Assembly: GCA_949288685.1 (NCBI GenBank)
Contig: CASELB010000089.1
Coordinates: forward strand, 1 to 16,596
From: an uncultured bacterium
GTDB lineage: Bacteria > Cyanobacteriota > Vampirovibrionia > Gastranaerophilales > Gastranaerophilaceae
Length of the DNA stretch: 16,596 nucleotides
Direction of reading: 5' to 3'
The notes below the pieces were generated by a model. It was not told where the DNA came from. It did not search any database and was given only the letters and a program-made list of their open reading frames with translations. Position numbers and translations under genes: made by a program. Positions 8,691-15,670 of the stretch are shown in pieces (position 1 is the stretch's first letter; each line of letters starts with the position of its first letter).

Positions 8691-10062
8691 AAATATAGAT
8701 GGTTTAAAGAAAATAATAGCCCCTGAAAAAATCCTGACAGGAACAGAGGAAAGGTATATTTATGCGCAGGATGCTACCAATACCGGAAAGTCTAAGAGGC
8801 TTCCGGATGCGGTGGTTTTTCCGGAGTCAATTGAGGAAGTTCAGGCAATTGTCAGGTATGCAAATAAGTACCATATACCGGTAATTTGCCGCGGCGCGGG
8901 AACTAATGTTGTTGGCGCCTGTTCGTGTATTCATGGCGGAATTGTTATGTGCTTTTCTAAAATGAATAAGATTATAAATATAAATAAAATTGATATGACT
9001 GCAACTGTTCAACCGGGGGTTGTGATTGGAGACTTACAATCGGAAGTGGAAGCGCTCGGGCTTTTCTTTCCGCCGGATCCGTCAAACTTAAGGGTGTCAA
9101 CAATAGGCGGTGCTATTGCTCAGTCTGCGGGAGGTCCAAGGACTTTTAAATATGGCGGTACTAAAGATTATATTCTTGATTTAAAAGTGGTACTATCTGA
9201 CGGTTCTATTGTTCAAACTGGTTCTAATACTATTAAAAATGCTACGGGATATAATCTTGGACAGTTATTTGTAGGCAGCGAAGGAACTCTGGGGATTGTC
9301 GTTGAGGCTCTGCTAAAACTTATTCCTAAGCCGGAAGCATCACAGGTTATAATGGCTTATTTTGATTCTGTAAAAGATGCTGCAAATTCTGTTAATACAA
9401 TATTACAAAACCGCTTTATGCCGTCAACACTTGATTTTATGGATGGCAATGCTATTGTAACCGTTGAAAAATTTTTTAATATCGGGCTTAATACCGATAA
9501 AGACGCGCTGCTTATAATTGAAATTGACGGTTTTGAGTGTTCAATGGATTATCAGCGGGAAAATATTATAAAGATTTTAAATCAGTCAGGTGCAAGCGGT
9601 GTTAAGTATTCAACAAATGAAGAAGAAGCAAAAAAAATTTGGAAAGCCCGCAGAGCGTCGTTTGCAGCAACTGCAAAATTAAAACCCGATGTTGTTACTG
9701 ATGATGTTATTGTTTCCCGCTCAAATCTTGGGAAACTGGTTAAAGGTATAAAAAATATTTGTGATAAATATAACCTGCTTGTAAGTATTGTAGGGCATGT
9801 CGGTGACGGAAATGTGCATCCGCAAATTGCTTTAAATCTTGACGATGAGCAAGAGTATAATAATTATAAAGCAGCGAAAAAAGAAATTTATAAACTCACA
9901 GTGTCATTGGGCGGGATAATTTCTGCAGAACACGGTGTGGGGATTGAAAAGAAAGAGTTTTTGCCAAAAGTAATAAACGGACTGTCTATTGATTATATGA
10001 AACGGGTTAAAAAGGTTTTTGATCCTAAGAATATTCTTAATCCGGGTAAGATTTTTGATTAG
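8674..10062 (+). CDS. glcD: FAD-linked oxidase, glycolate oxidase GlcD / D-lactate dehydrogenase family
   Basis: A flavoprotein that oxidises a 2-hydroxyacid (glycolate, D-lactate or similar) to the 2-oxoacid. The 462 residues match the family's usual length. The FAD-binding (PCMH-type) half shows VICRGAGTNVVG at about 70-81, PPDPSN then STIGGAIAQSAGG at about 133-154, KYGGTKDY, and the typical GSEGTLGIV at 201-209. The C-terminal FAD-oxidase domain carries HVGDGNVHP at 375-383 and AEHGVG at 418-423, and ends with the family's FDPKNILNPGKIF. The ATG at 8674 lies inside the end of the giant gene (17-nt overlap), which suggests translational coupling; no strong Shine-Dalgarno is seen. The iron-sulfur partner GlcF is not adjacent, so the electron acceptor is unknown. 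The exact substrate cannot be told from the sequence. Confidence 0.92.
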   Translation: MLTKSRNIDGLKKIIAPEKILTGTEERYIYAQDATNTGKSKRLPDAVVFPESIEEVQAIVRYANKYHIPVICRGAGTNVVGACSCIHGGIVMCFSKMNKIININKIDMTATVQPGVVIGDLQSEVEALGLFFPPDPSNLRVSTIGGAIAQSAGGPRTFKYGGTKDYILDLKVVLSDGSIVQTGSNTIKNATGYNLGQLFVGSEGTLGIVVEALLKLIPKPEASQVIMAYFDSVKDAANSVNTILQNRFMPSTLDFMDGNAIVTVEKFFNIGLNTDKDALLIIEIDGFECSMDYQRENIIKILNQSGASGVKYSTNEEEAKKIWKARRASFAATAKLKPDVVTDDVIVSRSNLGKLVKGIKNICDKYNLLVSIVGHVGDGNVHPQIALNLDDEQEYNNYKAAKKEIYKLTVSLGGIISAEHGVGIEKKEFLPKVINGLSIDYMKRVKKVFDPKNILNPGKIFD

Positions 10063-10080
10063 TTTTAACAGGAGGTATTT

Positions 10081-10407
10081 ATGGATATTGTTGTAATGTA
10101 CTGTACTGTACCTGAAAAAAAACAGGCTGAAAAAATAGCTAAAACGCTCGTAAAACATAAACTTGCTGCCTGTGTTAGCATGGTAGATAATGTTGTTTCT
10201 CATTTTTCCTGGGAAGGTGAAATGTGTAAAGAGAAAGAGGTTCTTTTAATAATAAAAACCCGTAGAGAATATTATTCAAAGATAAAAGTTGTTATTGAAA
10301 AATTGCACGATTACAATGTGCCTGAAATAATATCATTACCGATAGTAGATTGCAGTGAAGAATACTTAAAATGGCTTGTACGCGAAACCGAACATTCACA
10401 AGACTAG
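10081..10407 (+). CDS. cutA: CutA-type divalent-cation tolerance protein
   Basis: A small 108-residue protein of the CutA1 family, which forms very stable trimers with a ferredoxin-like fold. It was linked to copper and other divalent-cation tolerance in E. coli, although its molecular role is still unclear. Family hallmarks are visible: the TVPEKKQAEKIAKTLVK opening, LAACVSMVDNVVSHFSWEGE, the EVLLIIKT strand, and the VPEIISLPI ending followed by YLKWL. It has a textbook ribosome binding site (AGGAGGT at 10070-10076, 4 nt before the ATG). It starts 18 nt after the oxidase gene and its last 37 nt overlap the next gene in another frame, so it sits in the middle of an apparent operon. Confidence 0.93.
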   Translation: MDIVVMYCTVPEKKQAEKIAKTLVKHKLAACVSMVDNVVSHFSWEGEMCKEKEVLLIIKTRREYYSKIKVVIEKLHDYNVPEIISLPIVDCSEEYLKWLVRETEHSQD

Positions 10408-11210
10408 TAGATTATTGCAGAGATTGCGGTCTTGAAGTTAAAACAACAACTAAAGCTCGCGGACATCAGGGAGTATTCCTTCATGATAATAAGGACTTAA
10501 GGCGAATTGATATATCAAAAAATCTTTCACCTGATAAAGCGGTGCCTGTCATTGCGCATGAATTTACACATTTTTTCCATCACAACATTGATTCTCAGTT
10601 TGAAAATCTGGAAAAAATATTCGGTGTAAAAGAGGAAATTTTGCTGGATGAACTTACTACTGTAACGGAATTTGTAACGGGTAATACGGCTGAATTAACG
10701 GCAAGAAAAGAGCTGCAAAAAGTAAAAAACAGGATAAGAGAACAGGAAAGTATTATTAAATCAAAGTATCCGAATTTTAAGAGAAGTGAAAAATTTTTAA
10801 AGTTTGAAAATTATATCAAAAATTCAGCGGCAAAATACCTGTTAAAATATGATAAAGTGAAAGTTATATCTCATTTTCAGTATGTCATATATTCTGTTGA
10901 TAATTTGAAACGGGATTTCCCGGATATGCCGGAAGAGTATGCGGCATATATTAATTTGCGTTCTCTCCAGCGTTTACAGAGCAGGTATAGCAGAAAATTA
11001 AGAGGATTAAAAAGGTATTATGCAAAACCTGCGGAATTATTTGCAAGGTTTGTGGAGGCGCTTGTTATTGACCGGGATAAAGTTGCTGAACTAGCACCGG
11101 AAGCGTATGAAGCATTTAAGGAAAGGCTGGAGTTTAAAGCCTTCCGTAATCTTAAAAATTTTTTGGATATTGCTTTAGAGAATGAGTGTGAGACGTTTGC
11201 TAGTCTATAA
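10371..11210 (+). CDS. Zincin-like metallopeptidase with HEFTH motif
   Basis: A 279-residue protein with the zinc-binding pattern AHEFTHFFHH (His63, Glu64, His67) near the N-terminus. This is followed by a long Lys/Arg-rich helical region (about 110-215) and the sequence KPAELFARFVEALV (219-232). The latter resembles the Pro-x-Glu-x-Phe-Ala-Arg element of metallopeptidase-like domains in large polyvalent phage/mobile-element proteins; Glu222 or Glu229 could be the third metal ligand. There is no signal peptide. The start is fixed: an in-frame stop lies 15 nt upstream at 10356, and no other usual start codon occurs for a long way downstream. It overlaps cutA by 37 nt, so it probably depends on cutA translation. 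Its last 11 nt overlap the 3' end of the DAHP synthase gene on the other strand. The substrate is unknown, and peptidase activity is inferred from the motif only. Confidence 0.75.
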   Translation: MACTRNRTFTRLVDYCRDCGLEVKTTTKARGHQGVFLHDNKDLRRIDISKNLSPDKAVPVIAHEFTHFFHHNIDSQFENLEKIFGVKEEILLDELTTVTEFVTGNTAELTARKELQKVKNRIREQESIIKSKYPNFKRSEKFLKFENYIKNSAAKYLLKYDKVKVISHFQYVIYSVDNLKRDFPDMPEEYAAYINLRSLQRLQSRYSRKLRGLKRYYAKPAELFARFVEALVIDRDKVAELAPEAYEAFKERLEFKAFRNLKNFLDIALENECETFASL

Positions 11211-12213
11211 TTTTATTAATTATCGGCGCAATCTGTTTAATTTCCTGATACAATTTGTTGTATTCATCAGGGTAGAGTGATTGTGCGCCGTCACATAGAG
11301 CGTTATCCGCGTCATAATGTACTTCTATAATCAGTCCGTCACATCCTGCAGCTACAGCAGCGCGGGACATAGGGGCAACTTTGTCTCTTAAGCCGGTTCC
11401 ATGAGACGGGTCAATAATAATAGGCAGGTGGCTGAGTTTTTTTATAACAGGAATTGCAGAGAGGTCTAAAGTGTTTCTTGTATATCTTTCAAATGTTCTT
11501 ATACCTCGTTCACAAAGAATTACCTGCCTGTTTCCGCCGGACATAATGTATTCGGCGGACATTAACCATTCTTCAAAAGTTGATGATAAGCCTCGTTTAA
11601 GTAATACAGGTTTATTAAGCATACCAACTTCTTTTAACAGGTTGTAGTTTTGCATATTTCTTGCACCTATTTGGAGGATATCCACATATTTTAAAAACAT
11701 CGGAATTTGGGATATTTCCATAATCTCCGAAGTTACAGCCATGTTATGATTGTCTGCTACACTTCTTATGATTTTTAACCCTTCTTCTCCGAGACCTTGA
11801 AATGCATAAGGTGAAGTTCTTGGTTTAAAAGCGCCGCCGCGCAAAATTTTTACATTGGATTTTTCAAGGGCTTCTGCGGTTTTATCGGTTTGTTCATAGG
11901 ATTCAACCGTACAAGGACCTGCAATAAGTCCTGTATAATCACCGCCGAATTTAACCCCGTTTACTTCTATAACGGTGTCTTCCGCTTGAAATACGCGGCT
12001 TGTAAGTTTAAAGCCCGTAGAAATTCTTATAACTTCTTCAACGCCGTCAAGAAGTTCAATATCACGCTTATCAATAATTTTGTTTCCGACAGCGCCAATT
12101 ACCGTATGTAATTCCCCGTTTGATACGTGAGCATCAAATCCGCGTTTCTTGATATATTCTATAACTTTATCAATGCTTTCCTGTGCGGCTTTTTGTTTCA
12201 TTATAATAAGCAT
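11200..12213 (-). CDS. aroF: 3-deoxy-D-arabino-heptulosonate 7-phosphate (DAHP) synthase, type I-beta
   Basis: Condenses phosphoenolpyruvate with erythrose 4-phosphate, the first committed step of the shikimate pathway to aromatic amino acids. At 337 residues it has the Thermotoga-like layout: an N-terminal ferredoxin-like regulatory domain (about 1-70, the site of feedback control by aromatic amino acids in relatives) and then the TIM barrel. Conserved barrel motifs are AGPCTVES, LRGGAFKPRTSPYAFQGLG, DILQIGARNMQN, KPVLLKRG, ILCERGIRTFE, IIDPSHGTG and LIIEVH. The presumed metal ligands are Cys101, His271, Glu297 and Asp308, one less in each case than the numbering I recall for the T. maritima enzyme. 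The start is supported by GGAG 7 nt upstream; a second ATG at codon 5 is less well placed. It is monocistronic, facing the RWYD-protein gene across a shared regulatory gap, and tail-to-tail with the zincin gene. Confidence 0.96.
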   Translation of the reverse strand: MLIIMKQKAAQESIDKVIEYIKKRGFDAHVSNGELHTVIGAVGNKIIDKRDIELLDGVEEVIRISTGFKLTSRVFQAEDTVIEVNGVKFGGDYTGLIAGPCTVESYEQTDKTAEALEKSNVKILRGGAFKPRTSPYAFQGLGEEGLKIIRSVADNHNMAVTSEIMEISQIPMFLKYVDILQIGARNMQNYNLLKEVGMLNKPVLLKRGLSSTFEEWLMSAEYIMSGGNRQVILCERGIRTFERYTRNTLDLSAIPVIKKLSHLPIIIDPSHGTGLRDKVAPMSRAAVAAGCDGLIIEVHYDADNALCDGAQSLYPDEYNKLYQEIKQIAPIINKIID

Positions 12214-12220
12214 AGCTATT

Positions 12221-12226
12221 CTCCAA
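12221..12226 (-). promoter_or_regulatory. Ribosome binding site deciding the aroF start
   Basis: On the - strand this reads TTGGAG, followed by a 7-nt spacer (AATAGCT) and the ATG at 12213. The spacing suits this ATG and not the in-frame ATG twelve bases further in. Confidence 0.75.
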
Positions 12227-12244
12227 CTCGGCGTTAAATAATTT

Positions 12245-12259
12245 ATCTTACCTTAAGAT
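12245..12259. promoter_or_regulatory. Palindrome in the aroF upstream region
   Basis: ATCTTA, 3-nt spacer CCT, TAAGAT: a perfect 6-bp inverted repeat 32 nt ahead of the aroF start. It lies where the aroF promoter should be; the - strand has only weak -35/-10 matches here (TTGGAA, then GATAAA 16 nt later). It could be an operator for aromatic-amino-acid control, but in AT-rich DNA it could also be chance. Confidence 0.35.
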
Positions 12260-12279
12260 TTTATTCCAAATATAAATAA

Positions 12280-12308
12280 TTTACAAACGTGTAAAAATAT
12301 TGTACAAT
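12280..12308 (+). promoter_or_regulatory. Sigma70-type promoter of the RWYD-protein gene
   Basis: TTTACA at 12280-12285 (-35) and TACAAT at 12303-12308 (-10) are separated by exactly 17 nt, each with one mismatch to consensus. Transcription should start near 12315, giving a leader of about 30 nt. The -35 box is also the left arm of an inverted repeat, TTTACA-AACG-TGTAAA (12280-12295), so a repressor bound there would block the polymerase. Confidence 0.75.
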
Positions 12309-12345
12309 AGCTATACTAAGACTTTAGATTGTTTGAGGAGGTTGT

Positions 12346-12771
12346 ATGACCGAAACTAATGACAGAGATACAAGACGCTGGTATGACAGAGACCCTGTTT
12401 TATCGCAGGCTATGCGTACTTTAAAAGAGACTGATGATGAATCACAAATTAAAATTGCGCTTAATTTAATTAAGATAATTACCGAGCACAATCTGTCAGA
12501 CAGTGAATTTTCTTCTGTTGACGAGATTATTTCTGCAACCGAGGACGGTTTAAAGCGTACTAAACACGAGCGCTGGTACGATATCGACGCAACTTTAAGA
12601 ACCGCGATAAGTTTACTCCAAAACTGTCCTGAAAATACGCGATCTATTATTGCAAAAGAGATGGCGCAGATGGTTTTGGAAAGTTTTGATGATAACAGCG
12701 AAGAAGATATTGATGATGAAGATATGGTATTGGACGAGAGTTCAATAATGGATGCACCTAATACTCTTTAA
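12346..12771 (+). CDS. Small acidic protein with duplicated RWYD motif
   Basis: 141 residues with no family function known to me. It consists of two copies of one helical unit. The first runs from RWYDRDPVLSQAMRTL at about 11-26 and the second from RWYDIDATLRTAISLL at about 76-91; each is followed by a second helix (IALNLIKIITEH against IAKEMAQMVLES). A strongly acidic tail (about 115-134, mostly Asp/Glu) suggests an interaction surface or a nucleic-acid mimic; this is only a guess. There is no signal peptide. Expression signals are strong: a near-consensus promoter and AGGAGG at 12336-12341, 4 nt before the ATG. It stands alone, ending 4 nt from the convergent zincin-like gene with no hairpin between them. 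Confidence 0.82.
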   Translation: MTETNDRDTRRWYDRDPVLSQAMRTLKETDDESQIKIALNLIKIITEHNLSDSEFSSVDEIISATEDGLKRTKHERWYDIDATLRTAISLLQNCPENTRSIIAKEMAQMVLESFDDNSEEDIDDEDMVLDESSIMDAPNTL

Positions 12772-12775
12772 ATCT

Positions 12776-13648
12776 TTACCAGCCTCCAAAGTTTTCCGTA
12801 ATATACTTGTTGGCTTCTCTGTATGCCTCTACTTCTATAAAGTTACTGTTATATAGAGAGGAGGCTACAGGCGGGTAGTTCTGTACGGCATTAAGACATT
12901 TTGACGCATATTCCGCTTCCGGAGTTCCTGTTTTATATTTGATATTATCCTCAATATTTGCCCAGAAAGATTGTTTGTACTTGGAATGAATAATCTGGTC
13001 AAGAATATATTTAGGCGTTTTATCCCCTGCAGGAATGTGTGCCCATGCTTTTATAACGGCTTTGGCTCCGATGCCTTCTGTCTGACGCATTATCATGTGC
13101 TGCTTTGCATGTATAAGTTCGTGACGGAGTTTCATAAGAAAAAGTTTACGCTGTTCTTCATCGGTTACCGGTTCCGCAACCAGTTTATCATAACCTTTTA
13201 AAACTGCGTTTTTAGGATTATTAACTACAAGTCCCGCAATCGCTTTACTCGTGAAGAGCGGAGTCATTGTTTTGGGCTCTACAAGAATTTCTTTTTCCCC
13301 GTCAAGGATTCCGATAATTTTGTAATCCGCGCTTAGTACATCCTGTATATTCAGGGTTATTTTGTTGGTGCTGAAAGAATAACCTCCGCCGGCTTCACCT
13401 GCTGCTCCTGTTTCAAATTTCAGTGCAGGCGGATAGTCTAATTCAAGCTCTTTGCACATAGAGTTGTAAATGTCCGACAGCTCTCCGTACGGAAAAAGCT
13501 CTTCAAGTCGCTCAATGTACTTTGCGGAGTTATCTGTCCGTATAAATACATCAGGTTTGGACTGAATATTTGTCGATACATTATGTTTTGCGGGCTGTGA
13601 AATTTCAGCGCGTCTGAACGTTATATTTGGATTAAAATTAATTCCCAT
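12776..13648 (-). CDS. Zincin-like protein with HELIH motif and unusual N-terminus
   Basis: 290 residues. RHELIHAKQH (His176, Glu177, His180) is a zinc-metallopeptidase signature, and IEVEAYREAN near the C-terminus (Glu272 or Glu274) is a likely third ligand, as in other zincins with a late Glu followed by Ala/Tyr. The region before the motif contains a Gly/Ala-rich patch (about 80-90) and beta-type sequence. The N-terminus MGINFNPNITF is neither a standard signal peptide nor a domain I know. Short Asn/Ile/Phe openings like this seem frequent in proteins of Gastranaerophilales-like bacteria; this is from memory and unverified. No Shine-Dalgarno precedes the ATG. It follows the TPR gene by 41 nt on the same strand, so it may be the last gene of the pth-TPR transcript. 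Target unknown. Confidence 0.75.
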   Translation of the reverse strand: MGINFNPNITFRRAEISQPAKHNVSTNIQSKPDVFIRTDNSAKYIERLEELFPYGELSDIYNSMCKELELDYPPALKFETGAAGEAGGGYSFSTNKITLNIQDVLSADYKIIGILDGEKEILVEPKTMTPLFTSKAIAGLVVNNPKNAVLKGYDKLVAEPVTDEEQRKLFLMKLRHELIHAKQHMIMRQTEGIGAKAVIKAWAHIPAGDKTPKYILDQIIHSKYKQSFWANIEDNIKYKTGTPEAEYASKCLNAVQNYPPVASSLYNSNFIEVEAYREANKYITENFGGW

Positions 13649-13689
13649 ATTATATTAAAGTATTTTTATGAGAAAAAATTGCCTTTATT

Positions 13690-14982
13690 TTATTCTCCGC
13701 CGAGTCCGAATTTTTTAAGCAGGTTTCTGAAGAAATACATGATGTTACCCGCATTTTCTACTTTTTCTTTAAATTTATCCAGATTTAAAGCGACATATTG
13801 ATTTTTAGGGTCGATTTCTTTAAGCCGCTCCATATACTCAATAGCGCCTTCGTAGTCTCCTATGTAATCTCTGAATTTTGCAAGTTTTTCCAGTGCAACT
13901 TTGTTTTTGGGCTCCAATTCCAAAAGTTCTTCAAAAAACTCACTTGCCTTATTTTTGTCGCCGGTTTCTTCATTTAAAAAGGCAAGGGCCTCAACTACCT
14001 GAATATTTTTATCATTAATTTGATAAGCGTTTAAATATTCATTTATTGCTACGTCCTTGTCACCTTTTGCAAGATTATATTTTGCCCAGTTTACATGCTC
14101 CTGGAAATAATTTTCTTTTTTCTCGTAGATTAGTGCGCGCATCTGGTAAACAAGCGGTGAGTTATAATTAAGTTTTTCGTACTCATTTACTGTTTCAAGC
14201 GCCTCGTCAAACATGCCTTTTTGAAAATAATATTGTGCGAGTAGTGCTTGATATTGAGGTGTTTTTTTAGATTTATCATCAAGTGTTTGTAAAAGTTCAA
14301 ACGCTTTTTCGTTTTCTTCCAAATCCATATATGCCCTGATTTGAGTTAGCGGATCTTTTGTAACTTCAAGTGCTTTTTGGGGCAAAGAGGCTTTAATGTA
14401 ATATCCTGCTAATGGTTCATCCGCGCCTTCAATACCTCTTTCTTTCGCCTTTTCAAGAATATTTATGGCTCCTTGAAGGTAGTCTGTTTTAACGTAGAGC
14501 GAGGCAAGTTTTAAATAAGTATAAATATCTTTTGCGCCGTGGTCAATTACCTGAATATACTCATCGATTGCTTTTTCAGGTTTGTTTACCTGTTCGTAAA
14601 TACTTCCCAAAACCATTCTGGCGGTTATGATTTTGTCTTCATCGCCGCCTGCTGCATCAACTGCTTTTTTATAATCATTTGCAGCATAAGTATAATGCTC
14701 CTGCAAAATATTCAGGTTACCTCTGTAAATGTAGTATTTAAAACGGTCGGTATGTTCATATATGCTCATTAATTGTTCGTGTGCCATTGTATTTGTATTA
14801 TCAATGGTAATAATTTTGGTATAGTAAGATATTGCATCATCGGTTTTGTCAAGCATAAGAGCCAGGTGCCCGAGATGGGATAACAGGTCTACGTTATTTC
14901 CATTGTGTGACAGTTGCTTTTTGTACTCTAAATATGCCTCTGCGTATTTTTCTTCTTCTTCAAATTGTTCTGCGATACTCAT
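13690..14982 (-). CDS. Tetratricopeptide (TPR) repeat protein
   Basis: 430 residues made almost entirely of about ten 34-residue TPR units, with the usual pattern of small residues and Pro at unit ends (for example PEKAIDEYIQVIDHG, DEALETVNEYEKLN, KASEFFEELLELEPKN, EGAIEYMERLKEIDPKN). TPR solenoids are protein-binding scaffolds. The partner is unknown. There is no signal peptide. The C-terminus (IMYFFRNLLKKFGLG) is a short amphipathic, basic-hydrophobic helix that could touch the membrane or bind another protein. The ribosome binding site is good (AGGAGA, complement of 14987-14992, 4 nt before the ATG). Only 12 nt separate it from the pth stop, so the two are almost certainly co-transcribed. 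Confidence 0.92.
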   Translation of the reverse strand: MSIAEQFEEEEKYAEAYLEYKKQLSHNGNNVDLLSHLGHLALMLDKTDDAISYYTKIITIDNTNTMAHEQLMSIYEHTDRFKYYIYRGNLNILQEHYTYAANDYKKAVDAAGGDEDKIITARMVLGSIYEQVNKPEKAIDEYIQVIDHGAKDIYTYLKLASLYVKTDYLQGAINILEKAKERGIEGADEPLAGYYIKASLPQKALEVTKDPLTQIRAYMDLEENEKAFELLQTLDDKSKKTPQYQALLAQYYFQKGMFDEALETVNEYEKLNYNSPLVYQMRALIYEKKENYFQEHVNWAKYNLAKGDKDVAINEYLNAYQINDKNIQVVEALAFLNEETGDKNKASEFFEELLELEPKNKVALEKLAKFRDYIGDYEGAIEYMERLKEIDPKNQYVALNLDKFKEKVENAGNIMYFFRNLLKKFGLGGE

Positions 14983-14994
14983 ATATTCTCCTGT

Positions 14995-15552
14995 TTAGTT
15001 ATATAAATTCTGTGTTTTAGAAATTCCGTTCTTAAAATAATAATCAATTGATTCAACGGATTTGTCAAGAGCCGGTTTAAGAAGTTTAAGGTCATCTTCA
15101 GTAAATTTTTGAAGAACATAAACTTCTGACGGCAGATTAGGTTGCGGTCCGATACCTATTTTAAGCCTTGCAAATTCTTTTGTCCCCAGATTTTTGATTA
15201 TGGATTTAATCCCGTTATGCCCGCCGTCGCTTCCGTTTGAGCGATAACGTATTACACCTGTGTCGAGTGATATATCATCGTAAATTACGAGAATATCCTG
15301 AACAGGTATTTTATAATAGTTCATAACAAGCTGCAGTGCTTCTCCTGAAAGATTCATAAAAGTTGTAGGCTTTATTACAATGTAGTCTTCTGTGCCGGTT
15401 TTAATATTTGCTATAAGTGAGCGTAGCTTTGAAACTTCTTTAAACATTCCGTTATTATCAAGTACAAATTTATCAACAGCCATAAAACCGGCATTATGTC
15501 TTGTGAATAAGTAGTTATTCCCTATATTCCCTAATCCTGCTACAAGTTTCAT
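14995..15552 (-). CDS. pth: Peptidyl-tRNA hydrolase
   Basis: Cleaves the ester bond of peptidyl-tRNAs that drop off ribosomes, recycling tRNA; usually essential. The 185 residues are normal for the family. Key residues are in place: Asn9 and the catalytic His19 in GLGN...TRHNAG, Asn67 in TTFMNLSG, Asp92 in IYDDIS, and His111/Asn112 in GGHNGIKSI (all one less than E. coli numbering). One deviation is that the usual GLGNPG reads GLGNIG, losing the Pro. The Shine-Dalgarno is moderate (AAGGAC, 8 nt before the ATG). It is the first gene of a - strand transcript that continues into the TPR gene, and is divergent from the helix-turn-helix gene across a 118-nt gap in which I could not place a convincing promoter for either side. 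Confidence 0.96.
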   Translation of the reverse strand: MKLVAGLGNIGNNYLFTRHNAGFMAVDKFVLDNNGMFKEVSKLRSLIANIKTGTEDYIVIKPTTFMNLSGEALQLVMNYYKIPVQDILVIYDDISLDTGVIRYRSNGSDGGHNGIKSIIKNLGTKEFARLKIGIGPQPNLPSEVYVLQKFTEDDLKLLKPALDKSVESIDYYFKNGISKTQNLYN

Positions 15553-15670
15553 TTTGTTTCGTCCTTATACATATAATTTTACTACAAATAAATATTACCG
15601 CATTGTCTCACCGGGTTGAGGTTATAAAAAAAACTGGAAAATCTTATTTTATATCAGGAGAGGTTAAAAA

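Noticed and set aside
11890..12111. Plus-strand 73-codon open frame inside aroF
   Set aside because: It lies wholly within a confidently identified conserved gene and has no protein-like features or ribosome binding site.
12760..12790. Bidirectional terminator between the two convergent genes
   Set aside because: I found no inverted repeat followed by a T-run in the 4-nt gap or the immediate flanks.
12971..13201. Plus-strand open frame opposite the HELIH protein gene
   Set aside because: Its composition is that of antisense sequence and it covers the conserved zinc motif of the real gene.
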